64,000 nucleotides of DNA from Pseudoips prasinana (GCA_951640165.1 OX621259.1:3534001-3598000), one strand, 5' to 3'; positions 31,815-42,789 are shown, counted from the stretch's first letter. The notes: generated by a model from the letters alone, not told the origin. Numbers and translations: made by a program.

Positions 31815-31940
31815 TTAAGCTGGCCGGTTGACGTGGATGGTAGATGCTTGTCTGTCAGTGGTACATATATATGTAGTATATCGGTTATCTGGTATCCATA
31901 GTACAAGCTCTGCTTAGTTTGAGATCAGATGGTCGTGTGT
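31815..31940 (+). mobile_element. SINE family 1, internally deleted
   Basis: The head GTTGACGTGGATGGTAGATGC joins directly to the tail TATGTAGTATATCGGTTATCTGG..TAGTACAAGCTCTGCTTAG. Confidence 0.8.
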
Positions 31941-31957
31941 GAATAAAGCCTCTAGTC

Positions 31958-31998
31958 GAACACACTACCGCTAGACCAACTCTAGCGGTAGCGTGTTC
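31958..31998. repeat. Inverted repeat at a SINE 5' end
   Basis: 18-bp arms GAACACACTACCGCTAGA / TCTAGCGGTAGCGTGTTC (one mismatch) around a 5-nt loop. The right arm is the head of the family 2 SINE. Confidence 0.9.
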
Positions 31999-32345
31999 AC
32001 CCGAAGAGAATGAAGTCCTGGGTTGAAATCCCGGATCGGGCATAAATTGATTATGGGACTTTTCTGTAATAAGAAGAATTTCTCAGCATCAGCCCGAAGT
32101 CTGGGAGTTGGCGGTATTATATCCCCGTGCCTCGGGAGCATTTAAGCCGTCGGTCCTGAACCTGAGCTCTTTGCGGTCGTGTCGCTAAGCGTTCCATCGG
32201 ATCATGAGAGTGATAGAATAGAAAGTACTCCTGTGTTTGCGCACCCACTTGTACATGTAACATAATGTGTCCCGTGCAAATGGCTGATCTCTATTGAGAC
32301 TGGCCGCCGTGGCCGAAATTGGGCTAGAAGGACATTATTATATAA
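31975..32345 (+). mobile_element. SINE family 2
   Basis: TCTAGCGGTAGCG (A box), GGGTTGAAATCCC (B box), TCAGCCCGAAGTCTGGGAGTTGG, CCCGTGCCTCGGG, CATCGGATCATGAGAGTGAT and TGTCCCGTGCAAATGGCT, ending in GGCTAGAAGGACATTATTAT. Confidence 0.9.
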
Positions 32346-32840
32346 AATAAAGTCGTATTACATTTATAACTCAAGGAAGGCTGAAGTATTCTTTCATTTG
32401 TTGGATTCGTCTCCGTCCCAAATATCAGAATAACTAATAAAACATCGGGAAGATAAATGAAAATTATTGTTAAGAACATTAATTTTCTCTTACTTTTCAT
32501 ACGGTACGGCTTTTTTGTTATATGTCGTGAATGGACTGATTGACTGATAGAAAGCTTTCCTCACGCTTTACTTAAGAAAAAATACAAATATCTGTATACA
32601 ACGCCATCTCTGATACATTACAATTGTGACTCATTCTAAACGGCCAGACCGATTTTGGTAAAAAAATACTTAAGTAAGCTAGCCAAGTAACTAAACATTA
32701 CAAAAAAAATATATTATTTAAACTAACGGTTTAAAATAGGTCCTATGGACCTGACACTGATGGCTACACGTGTAATCTTGAGTGTGAGTTAAGGGTTTTA
32801 TCTTCTATTTTTCCAAATTAAGAACTTATGTTTTTCTATG
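32346..32840. other. No recognised feature
   Basis: AT-rich; nothing supported. Confidence 0.5.
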
Positions 32841-32844
32841 CATC

Positions 32845-33150
32845 TCCCTAAGGTTGACTGGTAGAAAATGCCTTTGGCATTAAGTCCGCCTTGTACAGAC
32901 GCCAGCACATCAAGCTACCCAAGTCTGTCAAATTTCTAAATATTCCCCAATTGAAAGTGAACCTTATGCTTATGTGATAAAGTTGAAAAATTAGTAAAAG
33001 AAATTTGACAGATTGGGGTAAGTGGATGTGCTGGTGTCTGTACATAGCCTTTCTTACACGAGTGTTACTTCCACAAATTATTTAATAGTTCTCACCGCTA
33101 CGGCGTCTGTACATCGTTAACTAAAGTTAAATAAATAAACAAAAAAAATA
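32845..33150 (+). mobile_element. Non-LTR 3' UTR split by a MITE
   Basis: CTAAGGTTGACTGGTAGAAAATGCCTTTGGCATTAAGTCCGCC belongs to a common lepidopteran non-LTR 3' UTR. The MITE at 32896-33040 follows, then the remainder ending in an AATAAATAAACAAAAAAAA tail. Confidence 0.65.
32896..33040. mobile_element. 145-bp MITE with TA target site
   Basis: Terminal inverted repeats of about 38 bp: CAGACGCCAGCACATCAAGC.. left and CAGACACCAGCACATCCAC.. from the right, each continuing into (C)TGTCAAATTT, flanked by TA. A second copy lies at 9600-9736. Confidence 0.85.
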
Positions 33151-33685
33151 TTTCAATCTTTAATATGTCTATCCGTGCAAAACCGGGACACGTCCCTAGA
33201 AATGAATAAAATTTCGAATATGTTACGACGTTTTCAATCTTTTTCAACAAAAAAAAATGTGGACCATTCATATTGCCTTAGGGTATATTCAGAAAGTCCC
33301 TTTCCATTATCCAGGGTAGTACACAATCGGATTATCGACGTCACTTATTAAGAAGCGAGCAATATACTTATAATTACTTAATAGAGAACTTGCCCATTGA
33401 AGAATCAAGTAGCGCTACCCAGCGTCTGTCCATAGCTTTTGTTGATTGTCATAGCAAAATAGACGCTGGGAATGTAGAAAATGTACTCGTTTGAATCGAA
33501 ATGGGAAATTATTTGGGATTTACGGAGGATCAAAATGGTAATTGCATTACATTAAGTCAGTAGCTGTGTATTTTCAGCTACTGTGGGTCGACGGTGGTTT
33601 AACATGATGTTTTAACTATGTTAAATACACAAATATTATGTGGGTTTACAAATTATCTATCGTATAAAACCGTTGGCCGTTGCGG
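33151..33685. other. Unassigned, with a small hairpin
   Basis: CCCAGCGTCT / AGACGCTGGG at about 33418-33470 encloses two ATAGC(T)TTTTG/ATAGCAAAA words. Nothing else is supported. Confidence 0.5.
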
Positions 33686-33689
33686 TAGG

Positions 33690-33890
33690 ACGGTTCTGAG
33701 GTGGCGACCACGAACCGGAAGACGCAGTGTGGGCAGGTCTCCTACAAGATGGACCGATGATCTTGTGAGGGTCGCTGAAGACCCCTCATGTGTTTAGCGC
33801 AAGACCGGCAACTGTGAAGATCTTTGGGGAGGCTTTTGCCTAGCAGTAGTGGTTTTTCGACCAATATGATGATTATGATGACGATGAAAT
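33690..33890 (+). mobile_element. RTE 3' fragment
   Basis: GGCGACCACGAACCGGAAGACGC, GTGGGCAGG, CAAGATGGACCGATGATCTTG, TTTGGGGAGGCTTTTGCC and a GATGATTATGATG tail match the RTE 3' end. Confidence 0.85.
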
Positions 33891-34335
33891 AAACTATGGC
33901 ACCCACCCTAATAAAATATAACATTTTAATATTAGCAAACAATCATAATGTTGAGGGGAGAATAGAATAGAAAGAGTTAATACGTTTATAAAGAGTTGAT
34001 GGAATTGAAAAGTATTTATATAATATTAATATTATCATTTTATTAAATTTTTCGCAATAAAACACAAGTCTATCAATAAAAACCACCGAAATAAGCTTCG
34101 AATGACATATTTGTCAGTTAACTTTGCTATCTGAAGCTTGATCTGGCCAATAGTTTACTTTGCAGTTTATTTGCCAGTTAGTACTATTTATGGATTATGA
34201 AACGCAAACGATGTCTTTATTCGATAGATAAGTTGCAAGTAGCTTATTCGGGACTTTATCTAGACATTGTGAAACAGACCCTAAGTGTTTTAAATTTATT
34301 GAATAAATGATATAATTGTTTTTTTAATTGTCCAG
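33891..34335. other. Intron sequence, no recognised repeat
   Basis: AT-rich, ending in the polypyrimidine tract and acceptor (TTTTTTTAATTGTCCAG) of exon 2. Confidence 0.6.
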
Positions 34336-34427
34336 GATATCGTCATCAGATAACGAGCGTGTGCTGCGCGGTAAGAACGTGTCACGGCAAGAGCTCAAAG
34401 TTCATGCTTACCTCATGTCGCAATATG
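34336..34427 (+). CDS. Host gene exon 2
   Basis: A 92-bp exon between acceptor TTAATTGTCCAG and strong donor GTAAGC. Its first base completes the Trp codon left by exon 1. It then reads ISSSDNERVLRGKNVSRQEL, KVHAYLMSQY and one base. Only this frame is open, and it ends in phase 1, matching exon 3. The composition is hydrophilic and charged, with no transmembrane or signal features. The family is not identifiable from this piece alone. A family 2 SINE begins only a few bases downstream of the donor. Confidence 0.8.
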
Positions 34428-34439
34428 GTAAGCTCGGAT

Positions 34440-34715
34440 TGTATTTTAATCGTGTTCAAAAGCCGTAAAGCGGTACCGTGTTCAACCACAGGTAATGAGA
34501 TCCAGGGTTCAAAACCTGGGTCGGACCAAAAACAGTGGTATTGGGATTTTACTTTGAGTACGGAGTCTGGAAGTTGGCTGTGTTAGATTGCCTCTCGGAG
34601 AGCACTTCGCCTTCGGTCCTACTACTGTGCGTTATAACATATCCCGCACAAATGGCTAGTCTCTATTGAGACTGGCCACCGTGACTCAAACTTGACTAGG
34701 AAGACATTATCAAAT
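34440..34715 (+). mobile_element. SINE family 2, diverged
   Basis: CGTAAAGCGGTACCGTGTTCA, CCAGGGTTCAAAACCTGGGTCGG (B box), GTCTGGAAGTTGGC, CTCTATTGAGACTGGCC and CTAGGAAGACATTA follow the family order. Confidence 0.8.
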
Positions 34716-34917
34716 CAATGTACTTTTTGAATTACGCAATTTCTACGTTTTTTTTTGAAAAAAAAAAAAAAAATTAATCCCATTGAGCAATGGTTTCCCA
34801 ATTTTAATTCAATCAAAAATTTAAGAATCGTAACTTTTTTGATTATATTCGTTTTCATGAAGTAAAGTGGAAATCGGTTGTATGTTCTCTAAAAATAGTA
34901 ATTATTTGTTATATAAT

Positions 34918-35048
34918 AATGTTCTTCTGCCCGATTTTCGGCCACGGCGGCACGTTCATCTGCGCGGGACATATTATAGTACACACGTGTGAACTGACAG
35001 ACACACACAGTGGCACTTTCTATTCCACTAATACCTCCCTTTACCATC
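34918..35048 (-). mobile_element. SINE family 2, 3' part
   Basis: The minus strand gives GGTATTAGTGGAATAGAAAGTG, TATAATATGTCCCGCGCAGATG, CCGCCGTGGCCGAAAATCGGG and CAGAAGAACATT, which is the family 3' third. Confidence 0.65.
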
Positions 35049-36174
35049 CACACCCCGCAGAACCCCATGGTTGTTGAAATATCCTTGGTTAAAGTTTTGT
35101 TAGTAAAATTACGTTCTGTTTTATGCATTTGTTTGAAGTCTTATGATTAAAAAAAATTAAAATATTTTGGCGCATCTCCGGCAAAAAAAAATGCGTTTTA
35201 TCACTTATTACGAACCCCCTTAACTCTCCCATATACACACCTAACTCAAATTCAGGCGACTCAATATGAGATCCAACCCGCTATCGCCACAGTTGTAAAA
35301 AGCCTTGCTAAGTTTTATTAAATGCCAAGCGCCCTAGTTCATCATACTCTTAAAGAAAATGTTACGAAGCTTTCACTGACAGGCAAAGTTTAACAACAAA
35401 AAGTTTATACCTTTTTTAACAAGTTACGTAAGCACAAACAAAAAGTTTTTTTAATTTTGGTTAACGAAGAAATGCGTAGCAAAATACGTCCAGAATTTTG
35501 TCAAAGTGTAAAAGAATAAAAATCCGTCGAGTAATCTGGATAATTAAACACACGTAGTTTTATGCGTTTAAGTTAAAGAGGTTTTGGGTTATAGAAAACG
35601 CCACAAATAAATCGCTGTCTGACCGGAGCTCCTTCACGTGGCGGCAGTAGAGGACTCTTCTCTTACTGCCATCGCAGTAACAACTGTACCAATCTTAAGG
35701 CTAATATGGAGCTTACCCAAATTTAAACAAATAAAATATTTGTTCTTGTATTAGTATTCGAATCTTTAAAAGAAAACGCGCTTCTTGACATTCTGATTTA
35801 ACGTAGCCACGAAAGAAAAAGCATCCTTATATTCAATAACTATTTCGTTCCAAAACCCAATTTCCTAGACAAATGTTGTCTCTTACATAAGTATCTTTTA
35901 GTAAGATCAAACGCGTGTTACTCGGTGGCGAATGACCTTACTAGAATAATTTAGTTAAGTATCTGAAGGCAAACATCTTCACTGGTGACTTTATCCGTAA
36001 TGAAACCGGTAGTAAAGATGCCCGCTGAGTTTGCAGTTTCACTGAGTCTTCTCAGTTGGGGCGCATTGGATCCGGTTGTAGCATTAAAGCGCTACCGTTG
36101 TTTTAAACACAAGGTTCGCCATAATAACAATATTGAATTCAAAAATACCTTAATATTGACAAAATAAAATAAAA
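35049..36174. other. Unassigned
   Basis: No gene supported. 35539-35595 is shared with 30733-30790 inside the hAT element, so part of this stretch is repeat-derived. Confidence 0.45.
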
Positions 36175-36420
36175 AAGACACACATACCCATGTGTCTTTA
36201 TTTTACTTGGAGGAAATACTCAAATCAGATGTCCGTCGCTTGGGGAGGTTGCGGGGTATGCAGGGCTCCCCACTAAAACCACCACGGTAGCCAGTCTCAC
36301 AGTGCTTGTAGCGGGCGCTCTGGGTACTCGGGAACGATCACACCAGTACCCCCGCCGTACACTGCAGCCTCTGCGAGACTCTCACCCGAGGAGGGGGAGG
36401 TATTCATACTCCGGTTTGAA
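36175..36420 (-). repeat. GC-rich fragment, possible non-LTR 3' end
   Basis: Distinctly GC-rich against its AT-rich flanks. On the minus strand it ends ...CCCCGCAACCTCCCCAAGCG..TCCAAGTAAAATAAAGACAC, which looks like a coding end plus short 3' UTR. I do not recognise the family. Confidence 0.35.
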
Positions 36421-36840
36421 TAAAACCATCAAAAGAGAACATATTTGAAAACATAATATATTTCACATGTTTTGTGTACAATGTTAACCCAAAGCTAAAA
36501 TTAATCTATGCATTTCATTTTGAGAATTTTGGTCACTAAATTAGAAATAGGGAAATTGTAAGGACTCTTAGGGTTCTTTAATTGAGTAAAAATTTACCGT
36601 AAATGCTTTCAAATTAACAAATGTGGGAACCCAACATTTATGTTACATTAAAACCAATTTACCTTTATTATTACTTCGTAACCTTTTTAGATTACTTAAA
36701 AAGGAGGTGATTATCATCATTCTTCCAACTAGGTAACTAAAGAAAGCCGCAGGTTAGCTAGCTATGTCTAAATATATAAATATCTAAATATATAATACTA
36801 TCCTATAAAATACTATACTATACTATTCAAACCGATCATG
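36421..36840. other. No recognised feature
   Basis: AT-rich; nothing supported. Confidence 0.45.
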
Positions 36841-36844
36841 TAAT

Positions 36845-37336
36845 CCTACATTTAGAATCAAGGAGTTTCTGCTAAGAATTTCCGAAGGATATGCTCCCGA
36901 ACGTTGTTTTTAAATGAGAAGCGACTCTTGGCCATCCTGATTTCGAGAGGTAATGCATTCCACTTAAGATAGATTCTACAAAGAAAGAAGAGTGGAGGAA
37001 GTCAGGGTGGTGAGATGGACATTGAAGGAGACGATTGTGAGAAGAGCGAAGATTTTTACTGTGGTTAGTAAATAGATATTGAAAGTGGGAGGATAAGTAA
37101 GATGGAGTTAAAGAAGAGTCTAATATAGAATAAAGGGTGGTTAGTGCTCGTAATGTGCGTCGTTGCCGTATCGGTAACCACTTAAGTTGGGAACGGTGGG
37201 AAGATATGTGGTCATACGTACGAAGATTGAAAACGAATCGAATACAGTTATTCAGAAGTTTATTGAGGTGATCTGCATTCAGGTCAAAATAGCTTACATC
37301 ACCATAGTCGATTATAGGGAATAATAGGGCCTGCAC
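36845..37336 (-). pseudogene. CR1/Jockey-like reverse transcriptase C-terminus
   Basis: The minus strand reads QALLFPIIDYGDVSYFDLNA, LNNCIRFVFNLRTYDHISSH, LKWLPIRQRRTLRALTTLYS and HSSFFVESI, parallel to LLLPILDYADASYLDL.. and KWLPIR.. of the element at 20642-23945. It is 5'-truncated at 37336; the end has diverged. Confidence 0.8.
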
Positions 37337-37449
37337 GAAAAATATTAGACTTAAACTAGATAATTAAACATAATCTCTTGACAATAACTTGATACGAGCT
37401 AGCTAAATATAATTTCTGTAATAAAATAAATTTTATAAATGTTTTCATA

Positions 37450-37595
37450 CAAGATGTACCTAAATATCTATGTTACTAGAAATAATATCTAATGTATACA
37501 ACTATATTACTACAAACATGTTCTGACTATTTACAAGCGCTTTTTTAAAGTCTACGTGAATAAAAACCTTTTTTATTTTATTTTATTTTATTTTA
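37450..37595 (+). mobile_element. Non-LTR 3' end fragment
   Basis: ACAAACATGTTCTGACTATTTACAAGCG.TTTTTTAAAGTCTACGTGAAT, then a (TTTTA)n tail; partner of 20270-20400. Confidence 0.65.
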
Positions 37596-38139
37596 CGAGC
37601 ATTGCCTTAGTTTTACCTGGAAGGAATTTTTTTGCCTATAGAGACAACGCATTACGCCTGTGACTCTAACACCTGATCTGATTGTAGTCCGTGATAAAAC
37701 TGACCACACTGACGGACTCGTTCAAAAATATTTGTATTAATTAGATATTGTATTTGACGATGTTTATGTATTGCATTTTGAGCTTGAAAGTACAAATGTA
37801 TGTTAGTACCCAAGTGCTGAATAAATGTCATTATTTCATTTGTCCATCTTTTTACGGTCTTACACACACTGCTGATATGCGGCGTGAAAGGCAGATCCAC
37901 CAACCACGCCAAAATAAAAACTCTTATTTAAACATTTTAGACAGAAGTGCCACTTATGTTGGTATTTTTTTTTTTTGTATATATTATTAAACTCATTTGG
38001 TCAGACAGCTTAAATGAAGAAAGAAAAAGTTCTTACATTTTAATTTCTTTATCTAGTTCAGCTATTTTCTCTTAGTTACCTCAAAGCCATATCAATGTTT
38101 TGTGCCCTCAGCCAATTACAGTTGGTTAGAGCTTAGATG
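37596..38139. other. Unassigned, with a SINE head
   Basis: 37878-37912 is a reversed SINE family 1 head (TGGCGTGGTTGGTGG..GCCTTTCACGCCGC). An 86-codon minus frame (37652-37912) leads out of it but has no recognisable domain, so I do not call a gene. Confidence 0.45.
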
Positions 38140-38385
38140 GAAGTCGCTATTATAGACATTTCTCTCCTACTCGGAAGGTCTTTTTCATAGAATAACAGCG
38201 TATTCCACTTAGACAAGGAGCTCTCTAACTCTTCCTTGTTTCTTTCTGATAAAATTCGTGGTGGGACGCAAGACAGTTACAGTGATTCCCCGGAACATGC
38301 CTGAACCTCACCGCTCAGTGTCATTTCATTGTATGCCAATGTTGATCCTGGCTTACAGGAGTTGCAGTGGTGGGTAAGAGTGCTA
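38140..38385 (+). mobile_element. R1-type 3' UTR fragment
   Basis: CACTGAG/CACTCAG..TGTCATTTCATTG, GTTGATCCTGGCTTACAGGAG and TTGCAGTGGTGGGTAAGAG match the reverse complement of 47165-47400, the 3' UTR of the R1-type element. Confidence 0.7.
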
Positions 38386-38474
38386 AGCATTATTATAGCC
38401 AATATACAAAAGTAGGCAGTAGTTTTAAAGTCCTTGAAAGGGCAAGTTAAGATTTTCGTCATATTCAATTTTGC

Positions 38475-38690
38475 TGTGTGGCGACGGCGGCGAATATCAG
38501 AATATCATCACCCCATCTCACCCATTGGGGGGCGTAGAAGACCCGAAGGAATATCTACCACTGTAACAGCTGCAGTTTCCTTCTGAGTACTATGACCTTC
38601 ATACTGCGATCGCTACCCGTCTGCCAAGCTTGCTGACTCTTAGGGGAGGCTTGTTCAGCAGTGGAGTTCTTGCAGCTGTAATGACGATGA
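38475..38690 (+). mobile_element. Short RTE derivative (head plus tail)
   Basis: It starts TGTGTGGCGACGGC, keeps GGGGGGCGTAGAAG, ACTGCGATCGC.ACCCGTCTGCCAAGC, and jumps to AGGGGAGGCTTGTTCAGCAGTGGAG and a GTAATGACGATGAC tail. Third copy of this type. Confidence 0.75.
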
Positions 38691-39040
38691 CATTGACAAT
38701 TATATTATGTGTTAAAGTGTTACAGGAATATAACAAGTTACAAATGAAAGAGTTGTATGAACAAGTCAAAAGCAATTACTTCTATTTAATGTCTTTAAGA
38801 TGCAAATTCAACAAGATTGTAGTTACGACCCTTCTATGTTACGTTGTGCAAACAACTTGGCCGAACTACTCAGTGAAACTGACTCACTTTCGGAATAACT
38901 TTGCATAAGTACAAAGAATATGCAGATAGAAAAGTCGCCTTTTGAAAACAATTGAATATTTGGGTTCTCGATTTGGTTACATTGAATTTTTAATTTCGTT
39001 CTTATGAAATATTGTATATTGTAAAAAATATATATATATA
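38691..39040. other. No recognised feature
   Basis: AT-rich, ending in a (TA)n run that is the LTR element's target. Confidence 0.5.
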
Positions 39041-39330
39041 TGTCGGAGAAATTAAATAAAAGGCCTGTTTAAATACTAGTAACGCCATCTATTAGCGTTT
39101 GGAAAACACTACTCACTGAGTCAGTAGTTCGAGTTGAGGTTGTCTATGAACTGTCGCATGTGACGTTTGACGTCTGTCAGTTGTCTAAGTGACATTAATG
39201 TGTTAGCGACACGACACAATTGGCATCCAGAGCTCGACTGCGCCGGGTGTGCGCACTGATTCTTTTAACCACGTGCATGATGGCGGACACCGACGATGTT
39301 TCGGAGTTAAATCCGTCAGAATCTGCGACA
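39041..39330 (+). repeat. 5' LTR
   Basis: 290 bp, TG..CA. It differs from the 3' LTR at only one position (GTCGCATGTGAC here, GTCACATGTGAC there). It contains an ATGATGGCGGAC start that reads into gag. Confidence 0.95.
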
Positions 39331-40029
39331 GCAGCGGTGGGATCGATTCCAAAATCATCCTACGTGTCTACCGCAATGCCTGCTACTCAAAATCAAGAAT
39401 ATTTTCGTGATTCGGTTCCACCACGTAGCGAAAATAGTGTTTGAAATTTGAAAAATTACGATGAAAATACAACCCCGCTGATTGTGAATTTACGGCTGTA
39501 TCGCAAACTCGTGAACCGATTACGAAACTCGATACGTTACATTGACACATCTTCGATGTCGAGCTCGCAAATGGACTTCGAAGTCGTACCCGTTGTGCAA
39601 AACGTTAGACGAAGCAAAGGAGCGTGTATCAAGACAGTTTGCGGCGACCGAGAGATTGATGACTTTTTTCAAGATATGGTGCCGTATGGTGCAGTGACCG
39701 TGCGAGAACTTACATACGTGGAGTACTCGACTTACAAGCTTGCCTTGATTAACTGGTTGAAGCCTGCTTGGAGCGAAGGTAACAAAATCGAAGTTGTTAT
39801 CGCAGGTATCTCGGATGCTCAGGTATGTTAAGACTTGTTTAAAACATGCCTACTGATTTCGTGTTTCGATGTGGTTACTTGCGAAGAGCGGAGTCTCTCA
39901 GCCAGTTCGTGTTTATCGTTGAAGAATAGTTTTTGGTGCATCAGTGAACGTGGAAGAAGTTTTTATTTAACAATGAAGAGAGTACGGGCTCTGATAGTTG
40001 GGCTGCCTTTCTGTCGGTCGAATCTTTGA
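39277..40029 (+). pseudogene. gag remnant, frame entered from within the LTR
   Basis: The frame opens at ATG 39277 inside the 5' LTR, crosses the LTR end at 39330 and runs to a TGA at 39442. In the same frame 39448-39831 follows (FEVVPVVQNVRR, FFQDMVPYGAVTV, LINWLKPAWSEGNK, VVIAGISDAQV) to a stop at 39831, then 39835-40029. The ..AGISDAQV.. segment is typical of gag from insect Ty3-type elements. I see no zinc knuckle. With at least two nonsense codons it cannot give a full product. Confidence 0.65.
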
Positions 40030-40439
40030 GTTAAAATAATTAGTTTGTTCTTTTCGAGGCGAAGTTGATCGTGCTGTCTCTTTGCAAATAAGGAGACGGC
40101 ATTGGCGATTCTGGATTGGGGAGAAGTCACCAGTTTGTATTAGAGTAAATTGAAAGTAACCTCTAAAGTAAAAGTGCCTCGTGTCGAGTGTGAGTGGTGA
40201 ATCTTTATTTTATGAGAAAAAACCTGTAAGTACTTTTATTATATTGTTTAAAAGGCACTTGATGACCTAATGCTGCACTGAAGAATTTTTGATATCTGTG
40301 AAATTCATAACACGTGTTGTTTTGTGTGGTTTATACTTTTTAGATGTTGAAAATACGCCCAACGTTTGTTATATTTAATTTTTATGGTGACAATATGCGC
40401 GTTTTGAAGGTTAAATAGTTTGAACGGTTTATTTCGAAG

Positions 40440-41020
40440 TCTATGGATGTAGGGGCAAGTTAGGTCACATACACGCTCTTGTGGACAGTGGTTGGTAACA
40501 GACAGATTGTTCCCTAATTCGTAAATGATTTGTTGATAACCATACAGGTACTTGAGATTTTATATCCACGCGCCTGACAGGTATTGGGTCGAACATTACA
40601 TTTTCTTTTTCCCGTATTAGTCTGCCTGTCAATCAAAATAGGAGTCTCCTTTGAGCACTCGACGAGTTAGCAGCCCTTGAGAATGGTCCGTGGAGGCCTG
40701 AAACACGTGTTGGGTATCGTACTGGTGACAATTAGCGGAATTAACACTACATATTGATTTTGTATTTTGATTGTTATGGATTTCCGCAAAGTGACGCCTG
40801 ATTCCATTACTTATCTGCCTGTCAAGGTCAACGAAGTACTCGTGTGTGAGAAGTGACTTTTGTAATTGTAGATTCACATATTTTGCCTCATGATGTTATG
40901 ATAGGTAGAGATGTTTTTACTTAACCGGGATTGAGCTTGACTATTAGTAACAAAGTCATCCGCATCACTCGCGAGGTCCATGCTAAAGTTTGTTTATTAC
41001 AGAATCTTGACACTTGTACT
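40440..41020 (+). pseudogene. Retroviral-type aspartic protease remnant
   Basis: GHIHALVDSG near 40455-40490 carries the DSG active-site motif. PHDVMIGRDVFT, then after a stop GLSLTISNKVIRITREV at about 40885-40985, is the flap and C-terminal part. The middle is scrambled by shifts. Reverse transcriptase and RNase H should follow but are absent. Confidence 0.65.
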
Positions 41021-41107
41021 AGCTATGGCGTATTGATTTGATCGACTGTAAAGACGTTTCTCAATTACTGACAAGTGGAAAGATTCCTGTCTGTTCTAGT
41101 AATAATT

Positions 41108-41700
41108 CATCATCATTATGTTAGCCGAAGGACGTCCACTGGGCGGAGGCCTCCCCCGGGAATCTCCGCAGTGGTCGGCCCTCCTTGTGGGGGGCCTGCC
41201 CGCGCTGCGTCTTCCGGTGCGTGGTCCCCGGGTGGGGAGCCTGTCTGATCCAGCGGCCGTCGGTGTTGGGAGCTGTGTGCTCCACCCACTGCCGTTTCGT
41301 TTTGGCAATTCTTTGGTTATAATCATAATCATAATATCTTTATTTGTGTAAATGTGGTGAATATAGGTGTACAATAACACCATCATTTAAGTTTCACGCA
41401 TTTGCCATATTGTACATGGTAAACAAATGTTGTACTTACTTACAAACTAGGTATATTGAACTCAAAATACTAACTTACTGATTTGTGACACAATTTTTAT
41501 GTCGGCTGCTTTGTTTCGCATGCGGATTGCGACGTTTTTGTTCGGTCGCGCGGGAATGCTCCGGGCGTGGCCCTCTCCGTTGCTCTTTGGGTTGCCTTGA
41601 GCCTTCTTATGAGACCAATAGTAAGCGACCACGTGAAAGACTTTAGACTTGAAACACTGCGTTATTTGTGATGGGAAGATGTTGCGTAGCTTCCCGAACT
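41108..41700 (-). mobile_element. RTE 3' fragment inside the LTR element
   Basis: 41108-41310 and 41495-41700 are the reversed RTE 3' end (ATGTTAGCCGAAGGACGTCC..GGAGGCCTCCCCC; TCTTTGGGTTGCCTTGAGCC..). They are interrupted by a 184-bp insert at 41311-41494. Confidence 0.85.
41311..41494 (-). mobile_element. Non-LTR 3' end insert
   Basis: It starts with a GTTATAATCATAATCATAATA tail (reversed), followed by TTTATTTGTGTAAATG..GGTGTACAATAACACC. It splits the RTE fragment cleanly and resembles 8395-8500. Confidence 0.6.
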
Positions 41701-42245
41701 ATTCTAATTAATTGCTTCACTATAAACGAGAACCACGAGCGTAGGTTCTGGAAGACAGCTTCAGGTGAAATCCAAATCGCGCTAAATTGTACCATAGTTA
41801 GAAGTACAGTTAGCAGTCCGCTTCAATTGTTGATGGGTTGTTATAAAAGTTCTCCTCCAAAATTAATGCCCTTGTCCAAAAATATGGTAAGGTTAACCTC
41901 TACGAACTTGGATGTGAGGCAAAATGCAGGATGGACTAGCTAGCTCATGCTGATAAGGTGCGTTATGGCAATACCAAAGTTAAAATTCGTCCATTTAAAA
42001 CAGGAGACGTTGTTTTTGTCGGAAAGAACCCTAACAAATTGTGTTATTTGTTTTGTCTTCTATGTAATTATTCTGTTTGAGTGTGTACAATAAAGAGTAT
42101 TCTTTTCTATTCTAACAATAAACAAATGAAGTGAAAAGTTTTCAAATCCTTGTAAGATAATAGAGGTCTATGACAACGATAGATACAAGGAACAGCCAAT
42201 AGCTGGTGGACGCGTTAAGTACCTACGTATGTTACGAAAAACTTG
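41700..42245 (+). pseudogene. Integrase remnant 1
   Basis: NCFTINENHERRFWKTASGE, IQIALNCTIVRSTVSSPLQL and LMG (end of the core domain), then VKIRPFKTGDVVFVGKNP and, after a short non-LTR tail insert (42035-42118), DNDRYKEQPIAGGRVKYLRM (C-terminal domain). Parallel to remnant 2, so it comes from a second, related copy. Confidence 0.75.
42035..42118 (+). mobile_element. Short non-LTR 3' tail insert
   Basis: TTGTGTTATTTG...GAGTGTGTACAATAAAGAGTATTC then (TTCTA)n, the 3' tail seen at 13151-13290. Confidence 0.6.
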
Positions 42246-42418
42246 AATTTGACAGTTCTAGTCAGAAATAACAGTGTAGTTAATGCCGATGGTTGAGTTA
42301 AATTCTAACGTTTAAAATGATTATTTGAGTTCATTGTAAGACACATTTACGTGTTACATTATGAGTAATAAAGCTGGTTGATTTGAAATAAATTGTGTGA
42401 CCTACTTCGAGTTCCTGA

Positions 42419-42760
42419 AACTTGAGCATTGAAAGCTCCGCGCTTTGTGCTTGTAGCAGTTGAGCATTGAAAGCTCCGCGCTTATGCTTGTAGCGGTTGA
42501 GCATTGAAAGCTCCGCGCTTTGTGCTTGTAGCAGTTGAGCATTGAAAACTCCGCGCTTTGTGCTTGTAGCAGTTGAGCACTGAAAGCAGCTCCGCGCTTT
42601 GTGCTTGTGGTGGTTGAGCATTGGAAGCTCCGCGCTTTGTGCTTGTGGCGGTTGAGCATTGAAAGCTCCGCGCTTTATGCTTGTGACGATTAACTATTGA
42701 AAGCTCCGCGCTTCGTGATTGTGACAATTGACTATCGCAAGCTTCGTGCTTTGAGTTCGT
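42419..42760. repeat. Hairpin tandem array 1 (9 units of about 39 bp)
   Basis: The unit is GAGCATTGAAAGCTCCGCGC + TTTGTGCTTGTAGCAGTT. Each unit can fold AAAGC-TCCGC-GCTTT. Unit 5 has a longer loop (AAAGC-AGCTCCGC-GCTTT); units 4, 6, 8 and 9 have small changes. All minus frames are open because 39 is divisible by 3; I regard those frames as incidental. Confidence 0.95.
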
Positions 42761-42789
42761 GACGCTGCATTGCGCACTAACCTATAATA

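Noticed and set aside
37652..37912. 86-codon minus frame
   Set aside because: It begins in a reversed SINE head and has no recognisable motif or splice support.
42331..42727. Overlapping minus-strand frames rich in QAQSAEL/KHKARSF repeats
   Set aside because: These are by-products of the 39-bp hairpin array, open in several frames at once.
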